Below, piece by piece: positions 17,115 through 26,173 of a stretch of DNA of 64,000 nucleotides (positions are counted from its first letter, which is position 1; every line of letters begins with the position of its first letter). The DNA is taken from positions 1 to 64,000 of the forward strand of contig JAICJH010000021.1 of the NCBI GenBank assembly GCA_025928545.1. The letters run 5' to 3'. The notes under the pieces are model-generated. The model saw nothing but the letters and a program-made list of their open reading frames with translations. It made no database searches and was not told where the DNA came from. A program made the position numbers and the translations under genes. The DNA comes from Bryobacteraceae bacterium (GTDB lineage Bacteria > Acidobacteriota > Terriglobia > Bryobacterales > Bryobacteraceae).

Positions 17115-18590
17115 GTGTCAACCAATCACCCTACCATCATTCAGGGAGGCATGGGCATTGCCGTGTCGAACTGGCGGCTGGCATCAGCCGTATCGGGACT
17201 CGGCCAGTTGGGCGTCGTCTCAGGTACCGCTCTCGATCAGGTTTTCGCCCGGCGGCTTCAGGATGGCGATCCGGGCGGCCATATGCGCCGCGGCGTCGAT
17301 CAATTTCCCTTCCCCGAGATGGCAAAACGGATTTGGGACACCTGGTTTATACCCGGCGGTAAGGCTGACACCCAGCCTTATAAACGGCCCACTCCCGCTA
17401 CAAAAGACGGTCCACGCGATGTGCGGGAACTCTGCATTGTTGCAAATTTTGTCGAAGTTTTCCTGGCGCGCGAAGGCCACGATAATCCCGTTGGCATCAA
17501 TTATCTGGAAAAAATTCAGCTGCCGCTGCTGCCTTCGATGTATGGCGCGATGCTCGCCGGCGTCGCTTACGTGCTGATTGGCGCCGGCATTCCACTGAAA
17601 ATCCCCGGCGTTCTGGATGCTCTTGCCCTTCACGAACCGGCGGCTTATCCTCTGCCCGTAACCGGCTCGCAGGAAGGCGACGACACCATGATGACGTTCG
17701 TGCCTGCCGAGTATATGGAAGGCGCTCATCCACCGTTGCGGCGGCCGGATTTTCTCGCCATTATTGCGTCCAACACTCTCGCCCTCACCATGGTCAAACG
17801 GGCGAACGGCAAGGTGAATGGCTTCATCGTCGAAGGTCCCACGGCCGGCGGGCATAATGCCCCGCCCCGCGGCAAGCCCGTCTTCAATGATGACGGCGAA
17901 CCTGTGTACGGTGAACGCGATGTGGTCGATCTGGTCAAACTGCGGGAACTGGATGTACCTTTCTGGCTGGCCGGCGGTTATGGACGCCCGGATAAAGTGC
18001 GGGAAGCGCTCGACAACGGCGCGGCCGGCGTACAGGTGGGAACGGCCTTCGCGTTCTGCAACGAATCCGGCCTGACCCGCGAGTACAAGAATGAGGTTCT
18101 GAAAGTTGTAGCGGCGGGCAGCGCGCGGGTTGTTACCGACCCCGTTGCTTCGCCGACCAATTTTCCGTTCAAGGTGGTCCGTCTCCAGGGGTCGGTCACG
18201 GAACCCGATGTCTATGCGGGGCGGCCGCGCATCTGCGATCTGGGCTATCTCCGCGAGGCCTACCGCACGGCTGTGGGCGCGATCGGTTACCGCTGCGCCG
18301 CCGAGCCGGTCACGGTGTACAAATCGAAGGGCGGCAAGACCGAGAACACGGTGGGCCGCAAGTGCCTGTGCAACGCACTGATGGCCAATATCGGCCTACC
18401 ACAGCTGCGCAACAAGTACGTCGAGAAAGGCCTGATCACTTCCGGAGACGACCTGAGTGAACTGGCCCCGTACCTGCCCGCCGAAGGCTGGATCTACAGC
18501 GCGTCGGATGTGATCGATAAGCTGATGAGCGAATTGTCGGACCTCGGAGAGGCTCTGACCAGCATGTGCGAAACTCCTGTGCTTGCCTGA
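17115..18590 (+). CDS. Nitronate monooxygenase / NPD-family flavoprotein
   Basis: A 491-residue FMN-dependent TIM-barrel protein of the 2-nitropropane dioxygenase superfamily. It opens with 'TIIQGGMGIAVSNWRLASAV', typical of the family, and has 'FIVEGPTAGGHNAPP' (the FMN-site His) and 'WLAGGYGRPDKVREALDNGA' with 'AGVQVGTAFAFC'. Longer than standard nitronate monooxygenases (about 330), with extra insertions and a cysteine-containing C-terminus. A related dehydrogenase or reductase role is possible. Start GTG 17115 is chosen from homology and an 'AAGGG' upstream; the listed start at 17004 adds non-family residues. Confidence 0.8.
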   Translation: MSTNHPTIIQGGMGIAVSNWRLASAVSGLGQLGVVSGTALDQVFARRLQDGDPGGHMRRGVDQFPFPEMAKRIWDTWFIPGGKADTQPYKRPTPATKDGPRDVRELCIVANFVEVFLAREGHDNPVGINYLEKIQLPLLPSMYGAMLAGVAYVLIGAGIPLKIPGVLDALALHEPAAYPLPVTGSQEGDDTMMTFVPAEYMEGAHPPLRRPDFLAIIASNTLALTMVKRANGKVNGFIVEGPTAGGHNAPPRGKPVFNDDGEPVYGERDVVDLVKLRELDVPFWLAGGYGRPDKVREALDNGAAGVQVGTAFAFCNESGLTREYKNEVLKVVAAGSARVVTDPVASPTNFPFKVVRLQGSVTEPDVYAGRPRICDLGYLREAYRTAVGAIGYRCAAEPVTVYKSKGGKTENTVGRKCLCNALMANIGLPQLRNKYVEKGLITSGDDLSELAPYLPAEGWIYSASDVIDKLMSELSDLGEALTSMCETPVLA

Positions 18591-18632
18591 GACACGTCGC
18601 GCCCGTGCGATGCTGGTTTTTGCAACCGCAAC

Positions 18633-20189
18633 ATGCCGAGTGACGCCGAAAGAATAGCCGAACTGAACGCCATCGTGGAAGCCGTGCGTGCGCGCGTGCG
18701 GGATTCCTATGGGCACGTGGAAAACGGCTCCGCGACAAGCAACGGGCACATCGATCCCATTACGCCGATCCGGATCATGCCAACTGACCTGATGCCGCTC
18801 GTGCACGCGCGCGATGCCGCCCAGGCAAAAGTCGCCGCCATTGGCGCTGTGAATCCACGTGCCGGCGGTCTGGTCAACAAGATCGTTCAGAAGGTTAAGA
18901 AACTGATTGCGCGCGCACTGCAATGGTTTGTTCGCGATCAGGTTATCTTCAATCGGGAAACGATCACAGCGATTGAAGCGGCGATTGAAGCTCTGGCGGA
19001 ACAGAACCGCGCGTTGCAGATGCTGGCCGCGCAATCCAGCGAACGGTTTTCCGCGCTGAACAACATGATTGTCCAGTCGCGTGAAATGTGGGCCGCCGAT
19101 GCAAGAACGCTGAGAGACGAAGCCAGCGAATTGAAAGATATTCGCCGTCACTGGAGTGAGTGGCGCCCGGCGTGGGAACAGAAGCTCTCCACCAATGAGA
19201 TCCAGTTCCTTCGCAATGCCGCCGATTTGCAGGGCGCGTTTCAGCATCGCGTCACGCTCATAGAATCGAATTTCCGCGGGATCGTGCAGGCGCAGCACAC
19301 CGATTACCTGGGAGCTCTGGATCGCGCCAACGTGGATATCCAAAAACGATTGTGGGCGGATCTGGAGGCAGGGCTGGAGCAGGGGCGCGAGAAGTTTGAG
19401 CGAATGATTCACAGCGAGCTCAGGCTGATTCGCCTGCGGGCAGGCGGCTACGTAAATCAGCCGCTGGCTGGCGGCTCGGTCAATCAGTCGCCGCTGGCTG
19501 GCGGCTCCGTGAATCAGCCGCCTGCGATAACCGCGTCAACCCCGGCGGCCGCATCGAACCTCGATTACAGCCGTTTCGCGGAACGCTTTCGTGGCAGCGA
19601 TGAAGACATCCGGCGCAACATGGAGTTCTACCGGCCATTCTTCACAGGTCTGGATAACGTTCTCGATATCGGTTGCGGACGCGGCGAATTCCTCGACCTG
19701 ATGCGCGGACTGGGCGTGGCTGCGCGCGGTATCGACCTCAGCCCGGAATCAATCGCGCAGTGCTGCGATAAAGGTCTCGAAGCCGAAGTTGCCGATCTGT
19801 TTGAATACCTGGCGGCTCAACCGGATGGCGAATTCGGCGCCATCATGAGTTCTCAGGTGGTGGAGCATCTGCCGCCCGAGCGCGTGCCCGAAATGATTCG
19901 CCTGTGCGGCGCGAAGCTGCGGCGCGGCGGCGTGCTGGCGATCGAAACCCCGAATCCGGAATGCCTGGCGATCTTCGCCACTTATTTCTATCTCGACCCC
20001 ACCCACACCCGGCCCATGCCGTATCCCTACGTTCAGTTCTGCATGGAAGAAGCAGGCCTGACTGCAATCGAAGTGCACCAGCTCGCGCCGGCCATCGACG
20101 CGATGCCGGAGCTGGCCAGCCTGCCCGCCGACTTCCGTGAGCGCTTTTTCGGCGGCCTGGATTACGCCATCATCGGGCGCCGGATTTGA
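18633..20189 (+). CDS. Coiled-coil protein with C-terminal SAM methyltransferase domain
   Basis: 518 residues. About residues 1-260 are long, charged helices (predicted coiled coil) containing a basic, hydrophobic patch ('IVQKVKKLIARALQWFVRD'). A Gly/Asn/Gln-rich linker of three near-repeats (GGYVNQ, GGSVNQ, GGSVNQ) leads to a class I methyltransferase with 'VLDIGCGRGEFLDLM', 'GIDLSPESI' and 'EHLPPERVPEM'. The pattern resembles methyltransferases tied to surface polysaccharide chain termination, where a coiled coil acts as a length ruler. That role is inference. Transcribed alone after the NPD gene. Confidence 0.75.
   Translation: MPSDAERIAELNAIVEAVRARVRDSYGHVENGSATSNGHIDPITPIRIMPTDLMPLVHARDAAQAKVAAIGAVNPRAGGLVNKIVQKVKKLIARALQWFVRDQVIFNRETITAIEAAIEALAEQNRALQMLAAQSSERFSALNNMIVQSREMWAADARTLRDEASELKDIRRHWSEWRPAWEQKLSTNEIQFLRNAADLQGAFQHRVTLIESNFRGIVQAQHTDYLGALDRANVDIQKRLWADLEAGLEQGREKFERMIHSELRLIRLRAGGYVNQPLAGGSVNQSPLAGGSVNQPPAITASTPAAASNLDYSRFAERFRGSDEDIRRNMEFYRPFFTGLDNVLDIGCGRGEFLDLMRGLGVAARGIDLSPESIAQCCDKGLEAEVADLFEYLAAQPDGEFGAIMSSQVVEHLPPERVPEMIRLCGAKLRRGGVLAIETPNPECLAIFATYFYLDPTHTRPMPYPYVQFCMEEAGLTAIEVHQLAPAIDAMPELASLPADFRERFFGGLDYAIIGRRI
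19443..19523 (+). repeat. In-frame 27-30 bp tandem minisatellite inside methyltransferase linker
   Basis: Three consecutive units begin 'ggcggctacgtaaatcag', 'ggcggctcggtcaatcag' and 'ggcggctccgtgaatcag' and are separated by 'ccgctggct'-type joins. They encode GG(Y/S)VNQ(S)P repeats between the coiled coil and the catalytic domain. Unit 2 is 3 bases longer, keeping the frame. Confidence 0.85.
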
Positions 20190-20198
20190 TTCCCGCGG

Positions 20199-20945
20199 TC
20201 AGAATTTATAGCTGAAGCCGAGCGCGGCAACCGGATAATAGCGGAACGGATTCAGTTCGTTGTTGAGCTTGATTTGTTCCGCCTGAAGGTTGGCTTGTAT
20301 CGTGGGATCGGTTGCCGCGTTGAGACACCCGGTGGTCGCATTCACGAGACAGCCGGAACCGCTCAGGCTGATTTTGGCGTTGGGAGAGCCCTGAAAGACC
20401 ACACCGGCTTCCACGCTGATGCCGAAATGGCGCTGGCTGCGGGGCAGCAGGTTCCCGAAACCCAGCAGCACCATCGGGGATGCCTTTCGCACGCTCACCG
20501 CCCCGCTGCCGGTAACGGGATTTGCAGCGTTGCTGTAGTAAGTAGTGCCCCCCAAAGTGAAGGTTTGACCTGCCGGTACGTTCGCGCTTGCGGTGCCGGA
20601 ATTTCCGTCATAGATCAGCAGGCCCGGGCTGACATGAAAACCGCCGGTGCCGTGAAAATACTGATCCCAGGTTACCTGGACCGAGCGCAGTTTCAGAGTG
20701 CCCTCGTAGTGGACACCGTCTTTGTTCAGGCTGTTGCTGTAGTCGAAGGCGTTGAATCCCGCGCGGAGATTGGAGATTCCCGTCACCGAAACTGCGCCCT
20801 GAATCCCCGGCCCCAAAGTGGAGGCGCTAAGCCCGAGACCGAACAACGGCTGCGCAATCGCGGCCGTGGGCAAAAGACAGAAAACCGCAACAGCGGGAGC
20901 AAATCTCCAGAACGTTCTTCGGGTAACAACTGAAAGACTGACCAT
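20199..20945 (-). CDS. Predicted outer-membrane beta-barrel protein
   Basis: 248 residues with a signal peptide ('FAPAVAVFCLLPTAAIAQ') and alternating hydrophobic/polar strands, ending in the aromatic C-terminus 'VAALGFSYKF' expected for a beta-barrel recognised by Bam. Two internal cysteines ('GSGCLVNATTGC') may form a disulfide loop. No family recognised. It converges with the methyltransferase gene and is divergent from the TonB receptor gene. Confidence 0.7.
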   Translation of the reverse strand: MVSLSVVTRRTFWRFAPAVAVFCLLPTAAIAQPLFGLGLSASTLGPGIQGAVSVTGISNLRAGFNAFDYSNSLNKDGVHYEGTLKLRSVQVTWDQYFHGTGGFHVSPGLLIYDGNSGTASANVPAGQTFTLGGTTYYSNAANPVTGSGAVSVRKASPMVLLGFGNLLPRSQRHFGISVEAGVVFQGSPNAKISLSGSGCLVNATTGCLNAATDPTIQANLQAEQIKLNNELNPFRYYPVAALGFSYKF

Positions 20946-21011
20946 GCCTCATCTTAGTCGGGATTTCCGCCAGCGCCCCCGATTCAATGGGCTATTTCAT
21001 ACGAACGCGAT

Positions 21012-23300
21012 ATGATGCTTGCTGTTCCTATGCGTTCCGTTCTCATCATTGCCCTCCTGTTTCGTGCCGTCCTGGGATTCGCCCAGGAATCGAATGGATC
21101 TGTCAGCGGCTCGATTGTCGACGCAAAGGGTGGGGAAGCCCTCGCCAATGTCGCGGTGCAGCTTTCCAATGGAAGCACGCCGGTTTTGCGTGCCGTCTCC
21201 GACCCGGCAGGCCGCTTCCGGCTGGATCTGGTCGCTCCGGGCAACTATACTCTGCGCGCCTCCACCGTGGGATATCACGTTGTCACTCAGTCGTTTCAGC
21301 TTGCCGCGGGCGCTTCAAAAGAATTCCAGATCGTGCTGAGCCCCGATAACCTGGGACGCACCGACACCATCGAAGTCACCGCTGGACCCTTCGATTCCGC
21401 CAGTGAAGACAGCCCTTCGAGCCTCGTGCTCTCCGGCAATGACGTGCGCAATCTCGCGAGCGTACTGGCCGACGACCCGTTGCGCGCCGTCCAGAGTCTT
21501 CCCGGCGTCACCTCCAACAACGATTTCGACGCACGCTTTTCCGTGCGCGGCGCCGACTATAGCCGCGTCGGCCTTTATCTGGACGACGTCAAACTCCATC
21601 AGCCTTTCCACATGTTGCAGGGCCAGAATGTCACCGGCTCCGGCGCCGCCTTCAACGGCGATATGGTGGAGTCGCTGGAACTTCACGAAGGAGCCTTCCC
21701 TGCGCGCTTCGGCGATGCCAGCGCCGGCATCCTCGACGTCCGCACTCGCGACGGCAGCCATTCCGGGACATCTTTCCGCATTGAAGGAAGCGCGTCCAAT
21801 GCGGGCTTCGTCGCTGAAGGTCCGGTGGGCAAACGGAAACGCGGATCGTGGCTGGTGGGCGCGCGCCGCAGCTATCTGCAATATCTGATCAACCGGATTG
21901 ATCCCAACGGCACGTCGCTCGCCTTCGCCCTGGAGGATGTGCAGGGCCGTTTTTCTTGGGAGTTCAACCCGCGAAACAAGGTCACCTTCTACCTGCTCGA
22001 AAGCTATTCATCGCTCGACCGCACCGGTTCCAACGCGAAACTGGGCATCAACTCGCTCGCCACCGCCGGTTACGATTACACGCTGGCGAACTTCGGCTGG
22101 CATTACACGCCATCCCCAAGACTCGTGATCAATAGCCATGCCGCGTGGATGCGTGAAAAATACAATAACTACAACCCCACTCCCCTGCCCCTTGGCGAAG
22201 GATATTACGGCGAGTGGGTCGGCAACACGAACGCTTCCTGGCTCTGGGCTCCCGGAGCCAAACTGGATGCCGGCGTGGCAACCCGCCTGCTTCGCGATTC
22301 CGGATTTTCCACACAGTATCAATCCGTGACTTCGCCCCGTCTGCTCGATCAATGGCATGGCGCCGCAACGGAAGCCGAAGGATATGTGCAGCAAACCTGG
22401 AATACCGCTCACGACAGGCTCCATCTGACGGCAGGTTTTCACTTCGGCCATCACTCGCTCGATAAGGTTGCCGTGGCGCTACCGGCGGCATCCGCGACGC
22501 TGCTGCTGACGCCGTCCACGCGAATCCAGTTGGGATGGGGCCAGTATGCCCAGGATCAGGAACTGTCGGTTCTCACCTCGCTCGCCGGCGACTCCCGGCT
22601 GCTCCCCATCCGTTCCACTCAGGAAATCGCAGCGGTGGAGCAGCGCCTGAACGCGCGAACGCGCTTCCGCGCCGAATTCTACAACCGCACCGACCGCGAT
22701 ATCGCCGACCGGCCACTCCTCGATCCGCGAATGATCGGCAGTACGGTCTTTGTTCCGCCCATACTTCCCCGCTGGAGCAATTCAGAGCGCGCCTGGGCAC
22801 GCGGTGTGGAGGTTTTTCTCCAGCGCACCAGCGCCAACAAATTCACTGGCTGGGTCTCGTGGGCATGGGGACGGACGGGAATCCGCGATGGCGTGACCGG
22901 CGCGCGCTTTCCTTCCGATTTCGACCAGCGCAATACGATCAGTATCTACGGCAGCTATCGGCTGCGGCCCAGCGTGAATCTCAGCGTGCATTCGAGTTAC
23001 GGCGGCGGCTTTCCGATTCCGGAATATCTCGCTCTAAAAAACGGCGTGTATTTTCTGGCGCCTTCGCGCAATCAGCTGCGGATGGATTACTACCAGCGCA
23101 CGGATATCCGCATCAACAAGTCGTGGACTCACGATAAATGGAAGTTCGCGCTTTACGGTGAGGTGATCAATCTGAGCAACCGCACCAACCATCTGTTCGA
23201 CAGCCTGAACAGTTACAACACAAAAACGGGCCAGACTTCGGTGACGCTGGATACGATGATGCCGATCATTCCTTCGGCCGGGGTTTTGATCGAGCGCTGA
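21012..23300 (+). CDS. TonB-dependent receptor with carboxypeptidase-regulatory-like N-terminus
   Basis: 762 residues. A signal peptide ('MRSVLIIALLFRAVLGFAQ', if ATG 21030 is used; ATG 21012 is also in frame) precedes a CarboxypepD_reg-like domain ('VSGSIVDAKGGEALANVAVQ' region). The plug domain follows ('RAVQSLPGVTSNNDF', 'FSVRGADYSRVGLYLDDV', 'GDASAGILDVRTRDG'), then a long beta-barrel. Compact for the type. Substrate unknown; no uptake or degradation genes adjoin it. Confidence 0.88.
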   Translation: MMLAVPMRSVLIIALLFRAVLGFAQESNGSVSGSIVDAKGGEALANVAVQLSNGSTPVLRAVSDPAGRFRLDLVAPGNYTLRASTVGYHVVTQSFQLAAGASKEFQIVLSPDNLGRTDTIEVTAGPFDSASEDSPSSLVLSGNDVRNLASVLADDPLRAVQSLPGVTSNNDFDARFSVRGADYSRVGLYLDDVKLHQPFHMLQGQNVTGSGAAFNGDMVESLELHEGAFPARFGDASAGILDVRTRDGSHSGTSFRIEGSASNAGFVAEGPVGKRKRGSWLVGARRSYLQYLINRIDPNGTSLAFALEDVQGRFSWEFNPRNKVTFYLLESYSSLDRTGSNAKLGINSLATAGYDYTLANFGWHYTPSPRLVINSHAAWMREKYNNYNPTPLPLGEGYYGEWVGNTNASWLWAPGAKLDAGVATRLLRDSGFSTQYQSVTSPRLLDQWHGAATEAEGYVQQTWNTAHDRLHLTAGFHFGHHSLDKVAVALPAASATLLLTPSTRIQLGWGQYAQDQELSVLTSLAGDSRLLPIRSTQEIAAVEQRLNARTRFRAEFYNRTDRDIADRPLLDPRMIGSTVFVPPILPRWSNSERAWARGVEVFLQRTSANKFTGWVSWAWGRTGIRDGVTGARFPSDFDQRNTISIYGSYRLRPSVNLSVHSSYGGGFPIPEYLALKNGVYFLAPSRNQLRMDYYQRTDIRINKSWTHDKWKFALYGEVINLSNRTNHLFDSLNSYNTKTGQTSVTLDTMMPIIPSAGVLIER

Positions 23301-23356
23301 CTGGGAAAACGGCCGGGCGCAGGGCCCAGGTTAAAATGGTGTTGATCCCTCCTTGC

Positions 23357-23430
23357 TGGGAGATCGTCTAACGGTAAGACTGCAGCCTCTGGAGCTGCGT
23401 ATCGGGGTTCGAATCCCTGTCTCCCAGCCA
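23357..23430 (+). tRNA. tRNA-Gln (anticodon CTG)
   Basis: 74 nt including encoded CCA. Acceptor 'TGGGAGA' pairs with 'TCTCCCA', the D-stem is GTCT/AGAC, the anticodon stem GCAGC/GCTGC has loop CTCTGGA giving anticodon CTG, and the T-arm is 'CGGGG TTCGAAT CCCTG'. Discriminator G fits tRNA-Gln. Confidence 0.95.
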
Positions 23431-23478
23431 AACTCATCGAACTGCCGAATCGCGCCGAGATTCGACCGTTGACTTGGG

Positions 23479-23691
23479 TCAGGCTGGTAGTTCAACCTCG
23501 ATTTCGCGCAGTTCCGAAGTCGGCGAGCGCTCAGCCCGCAGGACATCCCAATAGAGCTGGATCGCCTCAGCCGCGCGCGCGACTAACTCCTCGGCGGAAT
23601 TGCCTGTCACCAGAATCGACGGAAGTTCTGGCACGTAGGCGCTAAAGCCGGCCGGTCCACGTTCTGTAACAAGTGAATACTTGCGCGTCAT
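23479..23691 (-). CDS. hicB: HicB-family antitoxin
   Basis: 70 residues with the HicB beta-alpha fold: 'YSLVTERGPAGFSAYVPELP' then 'TGNSAEELVARAAEAIQLYW'. No C-terminal DNA-binding domain is visible, so it is the short type. It follows the HicA toxin with an ATGA overlap, the normal toxin-first order of hicAB. It should bind HicA and block its mRNA-cleaving activity. Confidence 0.85.
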   Translation of the reverse strand: MTRKYSLVTERGPAGFSAYVPELPSILVTGNSAEELVARAAEAIQLYWDVLRAERSPTSELREIEVELPA

Positions 23692-23888
23692 TTCCTTTGG
23701 TCCTCGATTCCAGTTTGCCTCAAAATCGCGCGATACGTACCCGGTCTGACATCGTCCCCAAGCCTTCCGGACACAACGGTAATTCGACCATCGCCGCTTC
23801 GGAAAACGCGGTGGTCTCCCGAGGTGCGCGTAAGCCGCCAGCCAGAGTTCTCAAGCTTTCGGATAACTTCGCGAACCTTGAGCGGCAC
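23688..23888 (-). CDS. hicA: HicA-family mRNA interferase toxin
   Basis: 66 residues with a dsRBD-like fold. The N-terminus 'VREVIRKLENSGWRLTRTSG' is followed by 'DHRVFRSGD', which holds the catalytic histidine of HicA (usually GSHH or GDH), and 'RPGTYRAILRQTGI'. The start codon is GTG 23888. The module lies 48 bases from tRNA-Gln on the opposite strand and upstream of a repeat-rich spacer. Confidence 0.85.
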   Translation of the reverse strand: MPLKVREVIRKLENSGWRLTRTSGDHRVFRSGDGRITVVSGRLGDDVRPGTYRAILRQTGIEDQRK

Positions 23889-23974
23889 GACTTCAGTCTA
23901 GCGCGAGTCTTTTCCGGTGATACTCAGTCCGGCGACCTCAATTCACTTCAATTTGATCCGTCCTTCGTCAGCAG

Positions 23975-24384
23975 GTTCAACAAAGTTCAAAGAGAATTCT
24001 CCAACGAATCAACAACCTGCGCGCCGGAGCCCCTTCCAGCTCGCTGCGCGCGTGCTATTCCTTGTGCGGGAAGAACTTCATGACGCGAACAAAACAAACG
24101 GCCATCGGGCAAAACGGGTCCGTTTTTTCGAATAGCAATCCTGACTCGCGGGCCGGGCGCGCCGCCAAATCGGGAGCACGCAAGCGCCGCATCGCCACCC
24201 GCCCCACTTTGGTGCGCCGTCGCCGGCCAGTTCAACAAACGTCAAACAGAGTTCCCGGCGAGAACTCCACGACACATACAAAACAAACGGCCATCGGGCA
24301 AATCGGGTTGGTTTTTTCGAATAGCATTCCCGGCCCGCGGGCCGGTGGCGGCGCCGCCAAATGGGTCGGTTTTTTCGAATCGCA
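23975..24384. repeat. Diverged direct repeats in the spacer between hicA and recO
   Basis: Two 48-nt copies (24090-24137 and 24279-24326) match at 45 of 48 positions, sharing 'caaaacaaacggccatcggg' and 'gttttttcgaatagca'. A third partial copy (24358-24384) repeats 'ggttttttcgaat'. A second element, 'gttcaacaaa' plus similar flanks, recurs at 23975 and 24230 with a 66-base length difference. The 590-base spacer 23889-24478 otherwise holds no credible gene; ORFs through it on either strand are repeat-driven. Origin may be a decayed duplicated element. Confidence 0.8.
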
Positions 24385-24478
24385 GTTTCATGCGGTCCGT
24401 CTCAACCCACCCGTCCAATCCGCCCCACATGATAACCTTGATATTCCGGCTGTTTCGAGCTTTATCAATATATATGCC

Positions 24479-25252
24479 ATGTCCGCTCGTGTGAGCGAAG
24501 CTTTTGTCCTGCAAACCTGGCCCTTTCGGGAAGCAGACGTCGTAGTGAGCTTTTTTACCCGCGATCACGGCAAACTGCGGGGAGTCGCCCGCCGCGCACG
24601 CCGGCCTAAAAGTGGTTTCGGATCGGGATTGGAACGCCTTTCGCAGATCAGAATGTCTTACTACCAGCGAGAGAATCGCGAACTCGTAAATATCGATTCC
24701 TGCGAACTCGTCCAATCGCAATTTTCCGTGATCCACGATTTTTCCGCCGCCTGCGCCCTCGATTTTCTCGCCGAAGTTTCCGAACAGCTTCTGCCTGCCA
24801 ATGAGCCCGGCGAAAAGCAGTTCCGGTTGCTCGCCACGGTGCTCGAACACATGCGAACCGCGGCTCCCGGCGCCGTCTGGCGCGCCGTGACCTATTTCAG
24901 CCTGTGGACAGTGAAACTCGCCGGCCTGCTGCCCGACATGCATGTTTGTCTCGGCTGCGGCGGCTGGCTGGAAGATCCGGAACACCCATCGCGCGCCTTC
25001 TTCAGCCGCTTCACTTCCGGCCTTCACTGCCACGATTGCCGGCGCGACCTGCATCTCAACAGCGCCTACGAGATGTCCCCGGAATCCCGGCTGATCGCGC
25101 AGGAAATCTTTCGGTCCCCCATCGGTCAGATGACGGAACGCCCCTGGACTCGGGCGACGGCGGCCGATCTTCGCCGCTTTCTTGCCCAACAGATCGAATC
25201 GCATATTGAACGAAGGCTGGTAACCGTTCCGGTTCTCGAAGCCGCGGCATAA
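24479..25252 (+). CDS. recO: DNA repair protein RecO
   Basis: 257 residues from ATG 24479; the track start at 24062 runs through the repeat spacer and is wrong. The N-terminal OB-fold opens 'SEAFVLQTWPFREADVVVSF', followed by 'GVARRARRPKSGFG' and the zinc-finger cysteines 'CLGCGGWL' and 'CHDCRRDL'. RecO anneals strands and loads RecA with RecR in the RecFOR pathway. First gene of a tight operon; glyQ begins 4 bases later. Confidence 0.95.
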   Translation: MSARVSEAFVLQTWPFREADVVVSFFTRDHGKLRGVARRARRPKSGFGSGLERLSQIRMSYYQRENRELVNIDSCELVQSQFSVIHDFSAACALDFLAEVSEQLLPANEPGEKQFRLLATVLEHMRTAAPGAVWRAVTYFSLWTVKLAGLLPDMHVCLGCGGWLEDPEHPSRAFFSRFTSGLHCHDCRRDLHLNSAYEMSPESRLIAQEIFRSPIGQMTERPWTRATAADLRRFLAQQIESHIERRLVTVPVLEAAA

Positions 25253-25255
25253 CGC

Positions 25256-26173
25256 ATGTCACAACCCAATCCACTAACGCTTCAACAGATGATCCTGCGC
25301 CTCAAACAATATTGGGGCGAACGCGGCTGCATCATTCAGGAACCGTTCGATATGGAAGTCGGCGCCGGAACCATGTGCCCGGAAACCTTCCTTCGCGTGC
25401 TTGGCACAAAACCGTATCGGACCGCGTACGTACAGCCCAGCCGCCGCCCGGCCGATGGCCGCTACGGCGATAATCCGAAGCGCCTTTACAAGCACATGCA
25501 GCTTCAGGTCATTCTGAAGCCGACTCCGGCCGACGTGATCGAGCAATACATGGGCAGTCTCGAAGCCATCGGGATCGATCTGCGCAAGCACGATATCAAG
25601 CTCGAAGAAGACAATTGGGAATCGCCGACCCTGGGGGCCTGGGGCGTCGGTTGGCAGGTAATGCTGGACGGTCTCGAAATCACGCAGTTCACCTATTTTC
25701 AGCAGTGTGGCGGCCTCGATCTGGATCTGATTCCGGCCGAAATCACCTATGGTCTGGAGCGTCTGACCGCGTTCCTCCAGGGCGTCGACAGTGTTTACGA
25801 CATCGAATGGACGCCCGGGGTGACCTATCGGGACGTTCGCTACACCGATGAGTTGCAATACTCCGTCTACAACTTCGAAGCGGCGCATGTGCCGACGCTG
25901 TGGAAGCTTTTCGATATCCACGAAGGCGAAGCGCGTCGCCTGATCGACCTCTACCCCGATTCCGCCGAAAAGCAGCGCTACCCACTGCTGGCAGCCTACG
26001 ATCATGTGCTGAAGTGCAGCAACTTATTCAACACTCTGGATGCCCGCGGCGCTATCAGCGTCACGGAGCGGGTGGGCGTGATCGGGCGCGTTCGCAAATT
26101 GGCGGTAGGAGTGGCCGAGGCCTGGGTTGACCAACAGGCGGTTGTGAGCGCCGCGGCAGAGGTGGCCGCGTGA
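25256..26173 (+). CDS. glyQ: Glycyl-tRNA synthetase alpha subunit
   Basis: 305 residues of the catalytic subunit of heterotetrameric bacterial GlyRS. Characteristic blocks are '[20 protein letters not shown]', '[20 protein letters not shown]', '[20 protein letters not shown]' and '[14 protein letters not shown]'. It sits between recO and glyS; the glyS start (GTG) overlaps its stop codon, giving coupled synthesis of the two subunits. Confidence 0.98.
   Translation: MSQPNPLTLQQMILRLKQYWGERGCIIQEPFDMEVGAGTMCPETFLRVLGTKPYRTAYVQPSRRPADGRYGDNPKRLYKHMQLQVILKPTPADVIEQYMGSLEAIGIDLRKHDIKLEEDNWESPTLGAWGVGWQVMLDGLEITQFTYFQQCGGLDLDLIPAEITYGLERLTAFLQGVDSVYDIEWTPGVTYRDVRYTDELQYSVYNFEAAHVPTLWKLFDIHEGEARRLIDLYPDSAEKQRYPLLAAYDHVLKCSNLFNTLDARGAISVTERVGVIGRVRKLAVGVAEAWVDQQAVVSAAAEVAA

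Noticed and set aside
24242-25204. 320-aa minus-strand ORF over recO and the repeats
   Set aside because: Antisense to recO; its only unusual part is the repeat region, which produces open frames in several phases.
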